Shown piece after piece: positions 50,888 to 60,686 of a DNA stretch of 64,000 bases. The DNA comes from FLUQ01 sp031551515. GTDB taxonomy: Bacteria; Desulfobacterota; Desulfovibrionia; Desulfovibrionales; Desulfovibrionaceae. A program made the position numbers and the translations under genes. Positions within the stretch are counted from its first letter, which is position 1; every line of letters begins with the position of its first letter. The stretch covers positions 44,637-108,636 of the forward strand of contig JAVBNL010000032.1 of the NCBI GenBank assembly GCA_031551515.1, given 5' to 3'. Below the pieces are notes generated by a model that did no database searches, was not told the origin of the DNA, and saw nothing but the letters and a program-made list of their open reading frames with translations.

Positions 50888-53494
50888 ATGGACCTGAAGA
50901 AATTCACTGAAAAATCACAGCAAGCGGTTGCCGACGCTCAGACTATTGCATTGCGCTTGGGGCACCAGCAGGTTGATGTGGAACATCTGGCTCTGGCCTT
51001 GGTGGAACAGGAAGGCGGCCTTGCGCCGCGTCTGCTGGAACGGGCGGGCGTTGATCCGGCGGCGTATGCCGAGGCGTTGCAGAAAGAGCTGGCCAAAAAA
51101 CCTTCCGTCAGCGGCCCCGGCGCCGGCTCGGCGGGGCTTGGCGCCACGGTGCGCTTGCAGCAGCTATTGATTCGCGCCCATGACGCGGCGCAGCGCATGA
51201 AAGACGAATACGTCAGTGTGGAGCATATTGTCTGCGAACTGGCGGGCGAAGGCGCCGGTACGCCCATCGGCGCGGTGAATCGCCAATTCGGCTTGACCCG
51301 TGACAAGATATTGCAGGCCATGAACGAGGTGCGCGGCAACCAGCGCGTGACCACCCAAAACCCGGAAGACACCTATGAGGCTCTTTCCCGTTACGGCCGC
51401 GACCTGGTGGAAGAAGCCAGAAAAGGCAAGCTGGACCCCGTCATCGGCCGCGACGCCGAAATTCGACGCTGCATCCGCATCTTGTCGCGGCGCACCAAAA
51501 ACAACCCGGTGCTGGTGGGCGAGGCCGGCGTGGGCAAAACAGCCATTGTCGAAGGGCTGGCCCATCGCATTTTGCAAGGTGATGTGCCCGAAGGCTTGCG
51601 GGACAAGAAATTGTTCGCCCTGGACATGGGGGCTCTGATCGCCGGGGCCAAGTATCGCGGGGAATTTGAAGAAAGACTTAAAGCGGTGCTTAAAGAAGTT
51701 GAGTCGGCCGAAGGCAACGTGCTGTTGTTCATCGACGAGTTGCACACCATCGTGGGCGCGGGGCGCACTGACGGAGCCATGGATGCAGGCAACATTCTGA
51801 AGCCCATGCTGGCGCGCGGCGTTCTGCACTGCATCGGCGCGACCACTCTGGATGAATACCGCAAATACATTGAGAAAGACCCGGCCCTGGAACGGCGCTT
51901 TCAACCTTTGCTGGTCGAAGAGCCGGGCAGGGAAGACGCCATCTCCATCTTGCGCGGGCTGAAAGAGCGCTTTGAAGTGCACCACGGGGTGCGCATCAGC
52001 GATGCCGCCATTGTGGAGGCGGTGACGCTTTCAAGCCGCTATATCAGCGACCGGCGGCTGCCGGACAAGGCCATTGACCTGATCGACGAAGCCGGGGCCA
52101 TGATCCGTACGGAAATAGACTCATTGCCCACGGAACTGGATGAAACGAACCGCAAGATCATGCAGCTTGAGATCGAGCGCGAAGCCCTGCGCCGCGAAAC
52201 CGACGCCGCATCCAGAGACCGCCTGGAAAAGCTGGAGAACGAGTTGGCGGACATTCGTGCCCGCCACGCGACCTTGCTTGGCCAGTGGGAGAAAGAAAAG
52301 GGCGGCATCAACGATATTCGCCGTCTGAAAGAGGAAATAGAAAAAACCCGCCGCCTGATCGACGAAGCGCAACGTTCGTATGATCTGAACAAGGTGGCGG
52401 AGTTGCAGTATTCGACACTGCCGGGCTTGGAAAAACAGTTGGCCGCGGCGGAAGGCGCCGTGGGCGACAATAGCGGCAACCGTTTGCTGAAAGAAGACGT
52501 GGGCCCTGACGATGTGGCCGCCATTGTGGCCCGCTGGACGGGCATACCGGTGGCGCGCCTGCTGGAGACGGAAAAGGCCAAACTGCTGCGCCTGCCGGAA
52601 GAGCTGCACCACCGGGTCGTGGGCCAGGATGAGGCAGTGGACGCCGTTTCGCAAGCGGTTCTGCGCGCGCGGGCCGGACTTTCCGACCCTTCGAGGCCGC
52701 TCGGGTCGTTCATTTTTCTGGGCCCCACGGGGGTGGGTAAGACGGAGTTGTGCAAGGCCCTGGCGGAGGCGCTGTTCGATTCCGAAGAGAACATGGTTCG
52801 CCTGGACATGAGCGAATATATGGAAAAGCACGCCGTATCCCGCCTGATCGGGGCGCCTCCCGGCTATGTAGGCTATGACGAGGGCGGCCAGTTGACCGAG
52901 GCGGTGCGCCGCAAGCCGTACAGCGTGATCTTGCTGGACGAGATAGAAAAGGCGCACGGCGACGTGTTCAACTCGTTTTTGCAGATACTCGACGATGGCC
53001 GCCTGACGGACAGCCAGGGCCGTACTGTGGATTTTCGCAACGCCATCATCATCATGACCTCCAATATCGGTTCGAACCTTTTGTTGGAAGGCATCGACGA
53101 GCACGGGGATTTCGCCCCCGGCGTGCGTGAAGAAGTGCTTGGAGAACTGCGTCGCCATTTCCGGCCGGAGTTTCTGAACCGCGTGGATGAGACGGTGCTC
53201 TTCAGGCCGTTGCGGCGCGAACAGATCAAGTCCATTGTGTTTATTCTGCTGGAAAGCCTGCAACAACGCCTGGCCGAGCGCAAGATCAGCCTGACCTTGA
53301 CCGACGAGGCGGCCGCTTTCATTGCGGAGCAGGCGTATGACCCGGTTTACGGTGCACGGCCGTTGCGTCGGTATTTGCAGCGTAACCTCGAGACCGCGCT
53401 GGCCCACAAGCTGATCGCCGGCGAAATTCCCGACGGCACGGCGGTGGTAGTGGACGTGCAGGCCGGGGAGCTGGCCTTCAACGTCAGGCAATAA
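50888..53494 (+). CDS. clpB: ATP-dependent disaggregase ClpB
   Basis: 868 residues. N-terminal Clp repeats (about 1-145), AAA+ domain 1 with GEAGVGKTA and LLFIDELHT, a coiled-coil middle domain (about 400-525), AAA+ domain 2 with GPTGVGKTE and ILLDEIEKAH, and the small C-domain. Works with DnaK/DnaJ to recover aggregated protein. I choose ATG 50888, preceded by AAAAGGAG; the upstream in-frame extension runs through the hairpin cluster and is not coding. Followed by a strong terminator. Confidence 0.97.
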   Translation: MDLKKFTEKSQQAVADAQTIALRLGHQQVDVEHLALALVEQEGGLAPRLLERAGVDPAAYAEALQKELAKKPSVSGPGAGSAGLGATVRLQQLLIRAHDAAQRMKDEYVSVEHIVCELAGEGAGTPIGAVNRQFGLTRDKILQAMNEVRGNQRVTTQNPEDTYEALSRYGRDLVEEARKGKLDPVIGRDAEIRRCIRILSRRTKNNPVLVGEAGVGKTAIVEGLAHRILQGDVPEGLRDKKLFALDMGALIAGAKYRGEFEERLKAVLKEVESAEGNVLLFIDELHTIVGAGRTDGAMDAGNILKPMLARGVLHCIGATTLDEYRKYIEKDPALERRFQPLLVEEPGREDAISILRGLKERFEVHHGVRISDAAIVEAVTLSSRYISDRRLPDKAIDLIDEAGAMIRTEIDSLPTELDETNRKIMQLEIEREALRRETDAASRDRLEKLENELADIRARHATLLGQWEKEKGGINDIRRLKEEIEKTRRLIDEAQRSYDLNKVAELQYSTLPGLEKQLAAAEGAVGDNSGNRLLKEDVGPDDVAAIVARWTGIPVARLLETEKAKLLRLPEELHHRVVGQDEAVDAVSQAVLRARAGLSDPSRPLGSFIFLGPTGVGKTELCKALAEALFDSEENMVRLDMSEYMEKHAVSRLIGAPPGYVGYDEGGQLTEAVRRKPYSVILLDEIEKAHGDVFNSFLQILDDGRLTDSQGRTVDFRNAIIIMTSNIGSNLLLEGIDEHGDFAPGVREEVLGELRRHFRPEFLNRVDETVLFRPLRREQIKSIVFILLESLQQRLAERKISLTLTDEAAAFIAEQAYDPVYGARPLRRYLQRNLETALAHKLIAGEIPDGTAVVVDVQAGELAFNVRQ

Positions 53495-53515
53495 CGGAAT
53501 AATTCAAAAAATCGT

Positions 53516-53553
53516 AACGCGGTTTCGGCATGCCATGCCGGAACCGCGTTTCT
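53516..53553 (+). terminator. Terminator after clpB
   Basis: A 17-bp stem (AACGCGGTTTCGGCATG with its near-perfect partner, one G-T pair) followed by TTTCT, 22 bases after the clpB stop. Confidence 0.85.
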
Positions 53554-53643
53554 CATATATGATAAGGTTTACAAAAATCTTGCCCAACTTTGAGAACCGG
53601 TGATACACTCGCCGCCACTATACCGTATTTTCGAGGGGCTGTT

Positions 53644-55032
53644 ATGACCATCAGCATGTTTCTGGCGCTTGTGGTTACCATTTGGGTAGCCTGGCTTATT
53701 CTCAAAGGGTATAAGCCGCAAACCGTTTTGTTCATCGGCGGCCTGCTGCTCATGGCGGCTGCCATGATTTTTATTTCAGGCATGGATTTCGTCAGCAGCA
53801 AGTCGCTGACGGCGGCGCAGTCGACAAAGTCGAAGTGGTTCGACCTTTTCGCCTATATCCGCCAGATTTTTTCTTCCAGAACAGCGGGCCTGGGCCTGAT
53901 CATCATGTCCATCGCGGGCTTCGCCAAGTATATGGACGCCATCGGGGCCAGCAAAGTTCTGGTGCATATCTGCGTGCGGCCCCTGGCCGTGCTGCGCTCT
54001 CCGTATCTTGTGCTGGCTCTGGGCCAGGTGCTGGGCCAGTTTTTGGCCATTTTCATTCCCAGCGCTTCGGGCCTCGGCTTGTTGCTTATGGTCACCATGT
54101 TCCCCATTCTGGTGCGCCTCGGGGTTTCGCCCCTGGCGGCTACAGCCATGATCGGCACCACACAGTGCCTTGACTTGGGGCCCGCTTCCGGCAACAGCAT
54201 ACTCGCCTCGCAGCAGTCGGGCATGGATATCATTCCCTATTTCAGCAACCACCAGGTGCCGGTCGCGTTGTGCGTCACTGCCACCGTCGCGTTGCTGCAT
54301 CTTCTTGTGCAAAGGGCCTTTGACCGCAAAATGGGGCATGTGGCCGCTGACGCGCCGGGGAACGAACCCGCTGTGCAAAAGATGGAAGGCATGCCGCCCA
54401 CCTATTACGCTTTGCTGCCCATCATTCCCCTGATTCTTGTGTTCGGTTTCAGCAGCATATTCCATATGCCGTACAAGGTGGACATCATTACCGCCGTGCT
54501 TATCTGCGTGGCCGTCAGCATGCTGTGCGAATTCATCAGGCACCGTGACGCCAAAAAGGTTTTTGCCAGCATTCAGATAGTCTTTGACGGCATGGGCGCG
54601 CAGTTTGCCACGGTCATCACCCTGATCGTGGCCGGCGAGGTCTTTGCCAACGGTCTGAAAATGAGCGGCGGCATAGACGGCCTGATCAACGGGGCCAAAG
54701 CCTTGGGGCTGCACGGCGCGGTTTTCACGGTGGTTATGGTGGCCATCATCTCGGTGGCGTCCATTGTTATGGGTTCGGGCAACGCGCCTTTCTTCGCCTT
54801 TGCCAGCCTGGTGCCCGATGTGGCGAAGAGCGTGGGCGTCAGCGCGGTTTCCATGATTCTGCCCATGCAGTTCGCATGCAGCCTTGCCCGTAGCGTGTCG
54901 CCCATCACCGCGGTCATTGTGGCCGTTTCCGGCGTGGCGGGCGTTTCACCGGTGGATGTGGTCAAGCGAACCGCTCTGCCGATGGCGGGCGGCATGGTCA
55001 TGAACCTGATAGCCAGCGCGCTCTTCCTCTAA
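53644..55032 (+). CDS. DcuC-family anaerobic C4-dicarboxylate transporter
   Basis: 462 residues with about twelve hydrophobic segments. IPSASGLGLLLMVTMFP, GTTQCLDLGPASGNS and SIVMGSGNAPFFAF match the DcuC family of C4-dicarboxylate antiporters. ATG 53644 has GAGGGG upstream; upstream in-frame codons to 53590 lack support. The isoaspartyl dipeptidase gene starts 17 bases after the stop, so the unit probably imports or exchanges aspartate-related compounds. Substrate inferred from neighbours. Confidence 0.85.
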   Translation: MTISMFLALVVTIWVAWLILKGYKPQTVLFIGGLLLMAAAMIFISGMDFVSSKSLTAAQSTKSKWFDLFAYIRQIFSSRTAGLGLIIMSIAGFAKYMDAIGASKVLVHICVRPLAVLRSPYLVLALGQVLGQFLAIFIPSASGLGLLLMVTMFPILVRLGVSPLAATAMIGTTQCLDLGPASGNSILASQQSGMDIIPYFSNHQVPVALCVTATVALLHLLVQRAFDRKMGHVAADAPGNEPAVQKMEGMPPTYYALLPIIPLILVFGFSSIFHMPYKVDIITAVLICVAVSMLCEFIRHRDAKKVFASIQIVFDGMGAQFATVITLIVAGEVFANGLKMSGGIDGLINGAKALGLHGAVFTVVMVAIISVASIVMGSGNAPFFAFASLVPDVAKSVGVSAVSMILPMQFACSLARSVSPITAVIVAVSGVAGVSPVDVVKRTALPMAGGMVMNLIASALFL

Positions 55033-55048
55033 AACAAGGAGTCCCACC

Positions 55049-56191
55049 ATGTATTTGATTCGCAATGCAACCGTATACGCCCCGGAAAAACTCGGCGTTC
55101 GCGACATTTTGATCGCTGATGACAAAATTATCGCCCTGGAATCGGGGCTGAACGTATCTCTGCCCGGCCTGGAAACGCTGGATGCCAAAGGGCTTATCGT
55201 GACCCCGGGGCTTATCGACCAGCACATTCACCTGACCGGCGGCGGCGGCGAAGGCGGCCCGGTCAGCCGGGTTCCCGAGGTCATGCTTTCTTCGCTGGTC
55301 GCTTGCGGCACCACCACGGTTATCGGCGTTTCAGGCACGGATTCCGTGACCCGCCCGCTGTCCGCCTTGCTGGCAAAGGTGCGGGCGCTCACGCAAGAAG
55401 GTATCTCCGGCTGGATGTACACCAGCAACTACGCGTTGCCGCCCAGCCTGCTGTCAAAAAGCATTCGCGACGACATCTTTCTGGTGCCCGAAGTGCTGGG
55501 CGTGAAAATCGCCCATAGCGATCACCGCAGCTCTTTCCCCACCCATGACGAGATGCTGCGCATCCTTTCCGATGTGCGGGTCGGTGGCATGATTGCGGGC
55601 AAAATAGGCGTGCTGCACATTCATATGGGTGATTTGCCCGGCGGTTTCGAAGAATTCGCTTCCTTGATCGCGGCGGGCATACCCGCCAAGCATGTGCGGC
55701 CCACCCATTGCGCGCGCAACGAAAAACTGTTCGGCAACGCGCTGGGTTTCGCCCGTAACGGCGGGATCATTGACATCACTTCCGGCGGCAGCTGTTTCGC
55801 CGGCAGCCCTGCGGATGTAGTCGCCCTGGCGGTTAAAGAGCTGGGCGGGCTGGATAGCGTCACCATGAGCACAGACGGCAACGGCAGCATTCCCCGCTTT
55901 GACGATGCAGGCAATATGGTGGGCCTGGGCACGGGTTCTCCGGCGGCCAACCTGCGGATCGTGCGCGAGTGCGTGGAAAAGAAGGGCATAGCCCTGGAAG
56001 CCGTGCTGCCGCTTGTTACCGCCAACCCCGCCAGGCATCTGGGCCTGCCTTGCAAAGGGCAGGTAAAGGCCGGTTTTGACGCGGACCTGTGCCTGTTCAC
56101 GCAAGATTTGACTTTGCGGCACGTGGTCGCCAAGGGTAAGTTCCTGATGCGCGACAGCGAGGTAGTGGTTAAAGGGACTTTTGAGGAATAG
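55049..56191 (+). CDS. iadA: Isoaspartyl dipeptidase (beta-aspartyl peptidase)
   Basis: 380 residues, amidohydrolase fold. HIHLTGGGGEGG is the IadA metal and substrate loop; the Lys in GVKIAHSDHRSS matches the carbamylated Lys, and MSTDGNGS holds the catalytic Asp. Hydrolyses beta-Asp dipeptides arising from protein ageing and yields aspartate. Cotranscribed with the DcuC-type gene, which suggests the product feeds C4 metabolism. ATG 55049 follows AAGGAG. Confidence 0.93.
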   Translation: MYLIRNATVYAPEKLGVRDILIADDKIIALESGLNVSLPGLETLDAKGLIVTPGLIDQHIHLTGGGGEGGPVSRVPEVMLSSLVACGTTTVIGVSGTDSVTRPLSALLAKVRALTQEGISGWMYTSNYALPPSLLSKSIRDDIFLVPEVLGVKIAHSDHRSSFPTHDEMLRILSDVRVGGMIAGKIGVLHIHMGDLPGGFEEFASLIAAGIPAKHVRPTHCARNEKLFGNALGFARNGGIIDITSGGSCFAGSPADVVALAVKELGGLDSVTMSTDGNGSIPRFDDAGNMVGLGTGSPAANLRIVRECVEKKGIALEAVLPLVTANPARHLGLPCKGQVKAGFDADLCLFTQDLTLRHVVAKGKFLMRDSEVVVKGTFEE

Positions 56192-56212
56192 AGCATTCCG
56201 AGGGCTTGAGAA

Positions 56213-56245
56213 AAACGCCTCCGCGAGTGTTTCGTGGAGGCGTTT
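56213..56245 (+). terminator. Terminator after iadA
   Basis: A 13-position stem (AAACGCCTCCGCG with CGTGGAGGCGTTT, one G-T pair) and a seven-base loop, T-run of three. It lies 22 bases after the iadA stop and before the next start. Confidence 0.65.
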
Positions 56246-56270
56246 CATACTGCGGAAAAGGCGAAAGATC

Positions 56271-57170
56271 GTGCAAAAGAGCAGTTTCGGCGTGGTATTT
56301 TTACTGAGCGCCTCGTGCATATGGGGAACGGCCTTTGTCGCCCAAAGCCTGGGCATGCACTATATGGAGCCGTTCACCTTTAACGCCGCGCGTTTCAGCA
56401 TAGGGGGCTTTGCCGTGTTGCTGGCGTTGCTTTTTGCAGGGAACGCGCGATGCGGTGAGGAAAAGCGGCGAGAAGGCGCGCTTTTGGCCGGAGGCCTCAG
56501 TTGCGGAACGGTTCTTTTTGTGGCCGCGTCATTGCAGCAGATAGGCGTGCTGCATACCACAGCCGGAAAAGCCGGGTTCATCACCACTTTGTATATCGTC
56601 GTCGTGCCTCTGCTAGGGCTGCTGACGGGCAAAAAAATAGCACCCATGCTGTGGCTCAGCGTGCTTCTGGCTGTTGTCGGCGCCTATTTGCTGTGCGTGA
56701 AAGATTCGCTCGCCGTTGGCAAAGGGGATCTTTACGTTTTGGCCTGCGCTTTTTTCTTTGCCTTCCATATTTTGTTCATTGACCGCTACGTTCCGTTGAC
56801 CGACGGGCTCAAGCTGTCTTGCGCACAGTTTTTTGTCTGCGGCGCTTTGAGCGGGGTTTGCGCCGTCATTTTTGAACACCCGGAATGGGCGGCCGTGTGC
56901 AAGGGCTGGGGACCGGTTTTGTACACCGGGGTTTTGTCCTGCGGGGTTGCGTATACGTTTCAAACCTTGGGGCAGCGAACGGTCAGCCCTACTGTGGCCG
57001 CGCTCGTTCTCAGCCTGGAGTCGGTTTTCGCCGCGCTTGCCGGTTGGTGGATTTTGGATGAAGCCCTTTCCGGGCGAGAGGTTTTCGGCTGCGCGGTATT
57101 ATTTGCGGCGGTGCTTATGGCGCAATTGCCCGACCTGGTGCGGCGCCCGCCTGCAAGCATTGCGCAGTGA
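56271..57170 (+). CDS. EamA/DMT-family transporter
   Basis: 299 residues from GTG 56271, ten hydrophobic segments in two EamA repeats; SASCIWGTAFVAQS, TAGKAGFITTLYIVVVP and VAALVLSLESVFAALAGW are typical of a widespread exporter group. A TTG 90 bases upstream is in frame but lies inside the iadA terminator. Substrate unknown. The second EamA gene in the window, not closely similar to the one at 23379. Confidence 0.82.
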   Translation: MQKSSFGVVFLLSASCIWGTAFVAQSLGMHYMEPFTFNAARFSIGGFAVLLALLFAGNARCGEEKRREGALLAGGLSCGTVLFVAASLQQIGVLHTTAGKAGFITTLYIVVVPLLGLLTGKKIAPMLWLSVLLAVVGAYLLCVKDSLAVGKGDLYVLACAFFFAFHILFIDRYVPLTDGLKLSCAQFFVCGALSGVCAVIFEHPEWAAVCKGWGPVLYTGVLSCGVAYTFQTLGQRTVSPTVAALVLSLESVFAALAGWWILDEALSGREVFGCAVLFAAVLMAQLPDLVRRPPASIAQ

Positions 57171-57175
57171 AAAGG

Positions 57176-57213
57176 CGCAAACAAAAAGCCCCCGCGGGGG
57201 CTTTTTGTTTGCG
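57176..57213. terminator. Bidirectional terminator between the EamA gene and the large lipoprotein gene
   Basis: A perfect 18-bp stem (CGCAAACAAAAAGCCCCC arm) with a two-base loop and T-runs on both strands, between convergent stops. Confidence 0.93.
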
Positions 57214-57224
57214 TTACGGCCTGT

Positions 57225-59669
57225 TCAACGATTGGGCATGCGGCCCATGAGGATGGCCGCCCCTTGCCAGGGGGGCAGGGTGACGGTGATCTGGTTGCCC
57301 TGCCTGGAAAGTTTCGCGCTTTCGCTTACCAATCCCGGCGCGCCTTTGCCCAGAATGCGGGACAAGGTCGGCGTTGCCGCCAGGTTCAACGTTTCCGTCA
57401 CTTCTTCCTGCGAAAAGTTATACACAGTGATAAGGGCGCTGTCGCTTTCCATAGTGAAACCCGAACCGGAAGAGGCGGTGGACAACACGAGCTTGTTCGC
57501 TATGGCCGCGCGGACGCGGGCGTCGTTTTCCCGTTGTTTTGCAGCCCGTTGCTGGCCGTTGCCTTGCACTCCGTCTTCCGGCGTGGCGGCGGAAGAAAGG
57601 TGAAAGGTGTTCCCGTCATGTTTGACGGCGGGCGAAATAGCCTCGGGCGATGCGGAGAGCCTGCCGTTTGAAGGCAGCAGCAGGGCGAGGGCTAAAGAGC
57701 CGGAAGCGCGGGTCAAAAAACGTCCGTGCAGCACGCCGCCCGCTACCTGCAAGCTGCCGCGCAGGGCGACGATGCGGCCCAGCTTCGAAGCGAAAGAAGA
57801 GGAGTCTTGAATCTGAACGTCCGGCGCGGGGTAGGCGTTTTTGGCTTTGGCTATGCCCTGGGACGTGACCATGCGAGCGGCGTTCGCTTCCGTCAGCGCA
57901 TACGCCCCGTGCGAGGTGAGGGCGATATCCCAGCTTTGAGGAACATCAAGCATGCTGTACCAGCTAAGCGGCAGGGTTCCTGCAAGGTCTTGCCCGGAGA
58001 GCAGAAACAGGCCCGGTTGCATGGCCCGGAAAAAAGCCAGCAGCAAATGCCCGTTTTGTATTTTCGGAAGCATGGCCTTGGTGACGGCGTCGGCATTGCC
58101 CGCACCCAGCGCCAGCGCGGCGACGCCGGCCGAGGTGGTATACAGCCTGTCAGGGGCAAGCGGAGGGATGTCGTCGCCTTTCGGGGTGCTCATCTTGGCG
58201 GCGTATACGACGTCGCGCAATTCTTGCAGCGTATTTTTTTTCAACGCGGCCGCGGTTTGCGGCGTAATTTGCCCGGCGAATTGCACTTGTTTTGACGCGT
58301 CTGCGGGGCGGGAAGCGACATCGTTGAGGTGCGGCAAGGTATAATTGATGCCCTCTTCGCTGGGCATGCCGTGCACGAAACGGCGCATATCAAGGCCCAG
58401 GCGCAGGGCTTCGTCCGCCATGCCGCGCAACAAGGCGGCGTTGCCGGTTAGCAGGGCATGTTCCAGGCCGGGTGAAAAAATGGAGTCCTGCACAAAATCA
58501 GGTCCGCCGGGCATAAGCGTTTGCAAAAAAGACAGGGGCAACTCGTCACGCAACCAGGACCAGCCGCCGTAACGGCGCACTTCGCGGCCGATGGCGATAG
58601 CAGCCTCATCCGCAGGCGCGGCCGAAGACGGCCTGTTGCTTCTGGCGGCATCTAAGCCGTACATGCCCTCAAGCCGCATGCCGACCAGAGCGCCGCCCAG
58701 CACGCCGACGCTGCGGATTGCGCTGCCGGAAAGGACGCGGCGCGCGGCGGTGGAGGGGTCTTCCCAGTTCAAAATGGGCCTGTCGGGAGAGCCGTAGTAC
58801 CGGTAAACCCAGCGCCGCATAAGGCCGTCCACGCCGTGTATCTCGCTGGTCACTGCCCAGCCCGTTTTGGCGCCGAAGAGCGGTTTGTCCTGTTCCATGG
58901 CCGGGGGCAGCAGCTGTTTTGACGTCAACAGCCGGACCTCTTCCTCGGAAAGCGCTACCCCGCGCCACGGGTTGGGAACGGCGGGCAAGGCAGACCAGAC
59001 ATTTTGCGGCAGTTCGACCATGCAGTACACGCCGGGAAACTGGCGGTGGTTTCTTGTGGAAAGGAAAAAGTCGGGGCCGAGGCCTGTGGCGGCGGGCACA
59101 AGGTCCAGCCCCAGCAGCCTGCGGTTTGTGTTCGCCATGTCAAGAAGGCGGCGGTAATCGTCGTCTGATCCGGCCGATTCCGAAAAATTATATTGAATGA
59201 CGTCTTCGCCGCTTTTGGTCGCATTACGGCCGTAGGCCCACAACCCGCCGGCCGCGCCCGTGGGCGTGATGTGCAGGCCGCGGATATTGGTTTTTTCCAT
59301 GATTTGCCAGGTGCTGCCGCCCGCCAGCGAGGCAAAGGCCGAACGTTTGTTTTCGGGCAGCAGGGTCGTGGGGTTCACGGTCAGCCATGTGTCGGCAAGC
59401 ACGAGCAGAGAGTCGGGAAAGGGCGTGGAAGCCGGGCGCAGCCAGGCCAGCTGGCTGCCCGAAACGATGCGGGCGAGTTCCACATCCGCACCCAGCATGG
59501 AAAGGCGCTCAAGATATTGAATATAACCGGGATCAGCCCGCTGCGCGCCGGTCTGGACCAGGGTGCCCTGTTTCGGCGCGTCGCGTTGAGCGGGCGTGGC
59601 GGCCGCGCACCCGCCGGTGAGGCAAAGAAGCAGAAGAACACAGACGTGATAGGCCCGCATGGTCATCAT
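57225..59669 (-). CDS. Large lipoprotein, possibly a divergent glycoside hydrolase
   Basis: 814 residues. Lipoprotein signal ends in LTGGC (about residue 21). The middle resembles an alpha-amylase-type barrel only faintly (WAYGRNATKSGEDVIQYNFSES, LLGLDLVPAATGLGPDF, FPGVYCMVELP). The last 110 residues form a beta domain like the C-domain of GH13 enzymes, ending in LPPWQGAAILMGR. No catalytic Asp/Glu trio was assigned, so it could be a catalytically dead relative. ATG 59669 has AAAGGACT upstream. Monocistronic. Family call is tentative. Confidence 0.6.
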   Translation of the reverse strand: MMTMRAYHVCVLLLLCLTGGCAAATPAQRDAPKQGTLVQTGAQRADPGYIQYLERLSMLGADVELARIVSGSQLAWLRPASTPFPDSLLVLADTWLTVNPTTLLPENKRSAFASLAGGSTWQIMEKTNIRGLHITPTGAAGGLWAYGRNATKSGEDVIQYNFSESAGSDDDYRRLLDMANTNRRLLGLDLVPAATGLGPDFFLSTRNHRQFPGVYCMVELPQNVWSALPAVPNPWRGVALSEEEVRLLTSKQLLPPAMEQDKPLFGAKTGWAVTSEIHGVDGLMRRWVYRYYGSPDRPILNWEDPSTAARRVLSGSAIRSVGVLGGALVGMRLEGMYGLDAARSNRPSSAAPADEAAIAIGREVRRYGGWSWLRDELPLSFLQTLMPGGPDFVQDSIFSPGLEHALLTGNAALLRGMADEALRLGLDMRRFVHGMPSEEGINYTLPHLNDVASRPADASKQVQFAGQITPQTAAALKKNTLQELRDVVYAAKMSTPKGDDIPPLAPDRLYTTSAGVAALALGAGNADAVTKAMLPKIQNGHLLLAFFRAMQPGLFLLSGQDLAGTLPLSWYSMLDVPQSWDIALTSHGAYALTEANAARMVTSQGIAKAKNAYPAPDVQIQDSSSFASKLGRIVALRGSLQVAGGVLHGRFLTRASGSLALALLLPSNGRLSASPEAISPAVKHDGNTFHLSSAATPEDGVQGNGQQRAAKQRENDARVRAAIANKLVLSTASSGSGFTMESDSALITVYNFSQEEVTETLNLAATPTLSRILGKGAPGLVSESAKLSRQGNQITVTLPPWQGAAILMGRMPNR

Positions 59670-59826
59670 AGTGAGTCCTTTCTAGTGTTTATCGGTCTTT
59701 AGCCTGTGCCTCCGGCGCTGTCAAAGTCTTTTGTGCGGATACGATTTATTGCGGGCTTCTATAGACGAATACGCTGTTTTTTCTGTACAAGTAAAAATAC
59801 ATCCACTTCTTGTAGGAGAGGAACGT

Positions 59827-60651
59827 ATGAACAGTTTCGTCGTTGACCGCGGCCGTTGCCGCAAAGACGGTATTTGCGCGGAGGTTTGCCCGGTCCGGAT
59901 CATCAGGTGTTCGCCCGGTGAATATCCTGTCATGATCGCCGGTGGAGAGGGCCGCTGTATCGGCTGCGGGCAGTGTATGGCGTTTTGCCCCACAAAAGTA
60001 TGTTCGGCCCCGGGGCTTTCCATTGATGAGTGCGGGTTTTTGCGCAGGGATCTTTTTCCTTCTCCCGACCAGATGGAAGAGCTTGTTTTCGCGCGCCGTT
60101 CCATTCGCAATTATCGGGATGAAGCCGTGCCCAGAGAGACCCTGGCCCGCTTGCTTGACGCCGCACGGTATGCGCCGACGGCGCAGAACCGCCAGGAGTT
60201 ACGCTGGATAGTGCTGGAATCGCGCGGGCAGACGGTGAGGCTGGTTCACCTGGCCCTTGAGTGGATGCGCGCGTTGCCGCGAACCGACCCCGCCCTGGCG
60301 CAAGCCATGCGCGCGGAAGGGCTTGTAAAAGCCTGGGATAACGGTGTCGACCTGATTACGCGCGGCGCCCCGCAGCTTGCGGTGGCCGTTGCGCCGGACG
60401 GGCACTGGGGGCCTGTCGATTCGGCCATTGCGCTTACCTACTTGGAATTGCTGGCTCAGGCGCACAAGATAGGCTGTTGCTGGGGCGGGTATCTTTGCCT
60501 GGCTTTTCAGCATCAGGCGGGGGGCGAAATCCGTGACTTTCTCGGCATAGCGGCGGACGAAAAAGCATACGGCGCCCAGATGATGGGCTACCCCCGGTTT
60601 ATGCCTTTTTCACGCCCGCCGCGCAAGGCCTTGCGTGTCACCTGGAAATAA
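59827..60651 (+). CDS. Nitroreductase with N-terminal ferredoxin domain
   Basis: 274 residues. The front 65 residues carry Cys motifs for two [4Fe-4S] clusters (CRKDGICAEVCP and CIGCGQCMAFCP). The FMN-binding nitroreductase fold follows (FARRSIRNYRDEAVP, AARYAPTAQNRQ, GCCWGGYL). Such fusions in anaerobes reduce nitro compounds, quinones or flavin substrates with ferredoxin electrons. ATG 59827 has AGGAGAGGAA upstream; an earlier in-frame start at 59731 is unsupported. Physiological substrate unknown. Confidence 0.9.
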   Translation: MNSFVVDRGRCRKDGICAEVCPVRIIRCSPGEYPVMIAGGEGRCIGCGQCMAFCPTKVCSAPGLSIDECGFLRRDLFPSPDQMEELVFARRSIRNYRDEAVPRETLARLLDAARYAPTAQNRQELRWIVLESRGQTVRLVHLALEWMRALPRTDPALAQAMRAEGLVKAWDNGVDLITRGAPQLAVAVAPDGHWGPVDSAIALTYLELLAQAHKIGCCWGGYLCLAFQHQAGGEIRDFLGIAADEKAYGAQMMGYPRFMPFSRPPRKALRVTWK

Positions 60652-60686
60652 TTTTCTAACCGTGTTGTCTTTCAAGGAGTTTAGTT

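Noticed and set aside
52121..53491. 456-codon minus-strand open frame inside clpB
   Set aside because: Opposite to the conserved AAA+ domain; the translation shows no domain and reflects codon bias of clpB.
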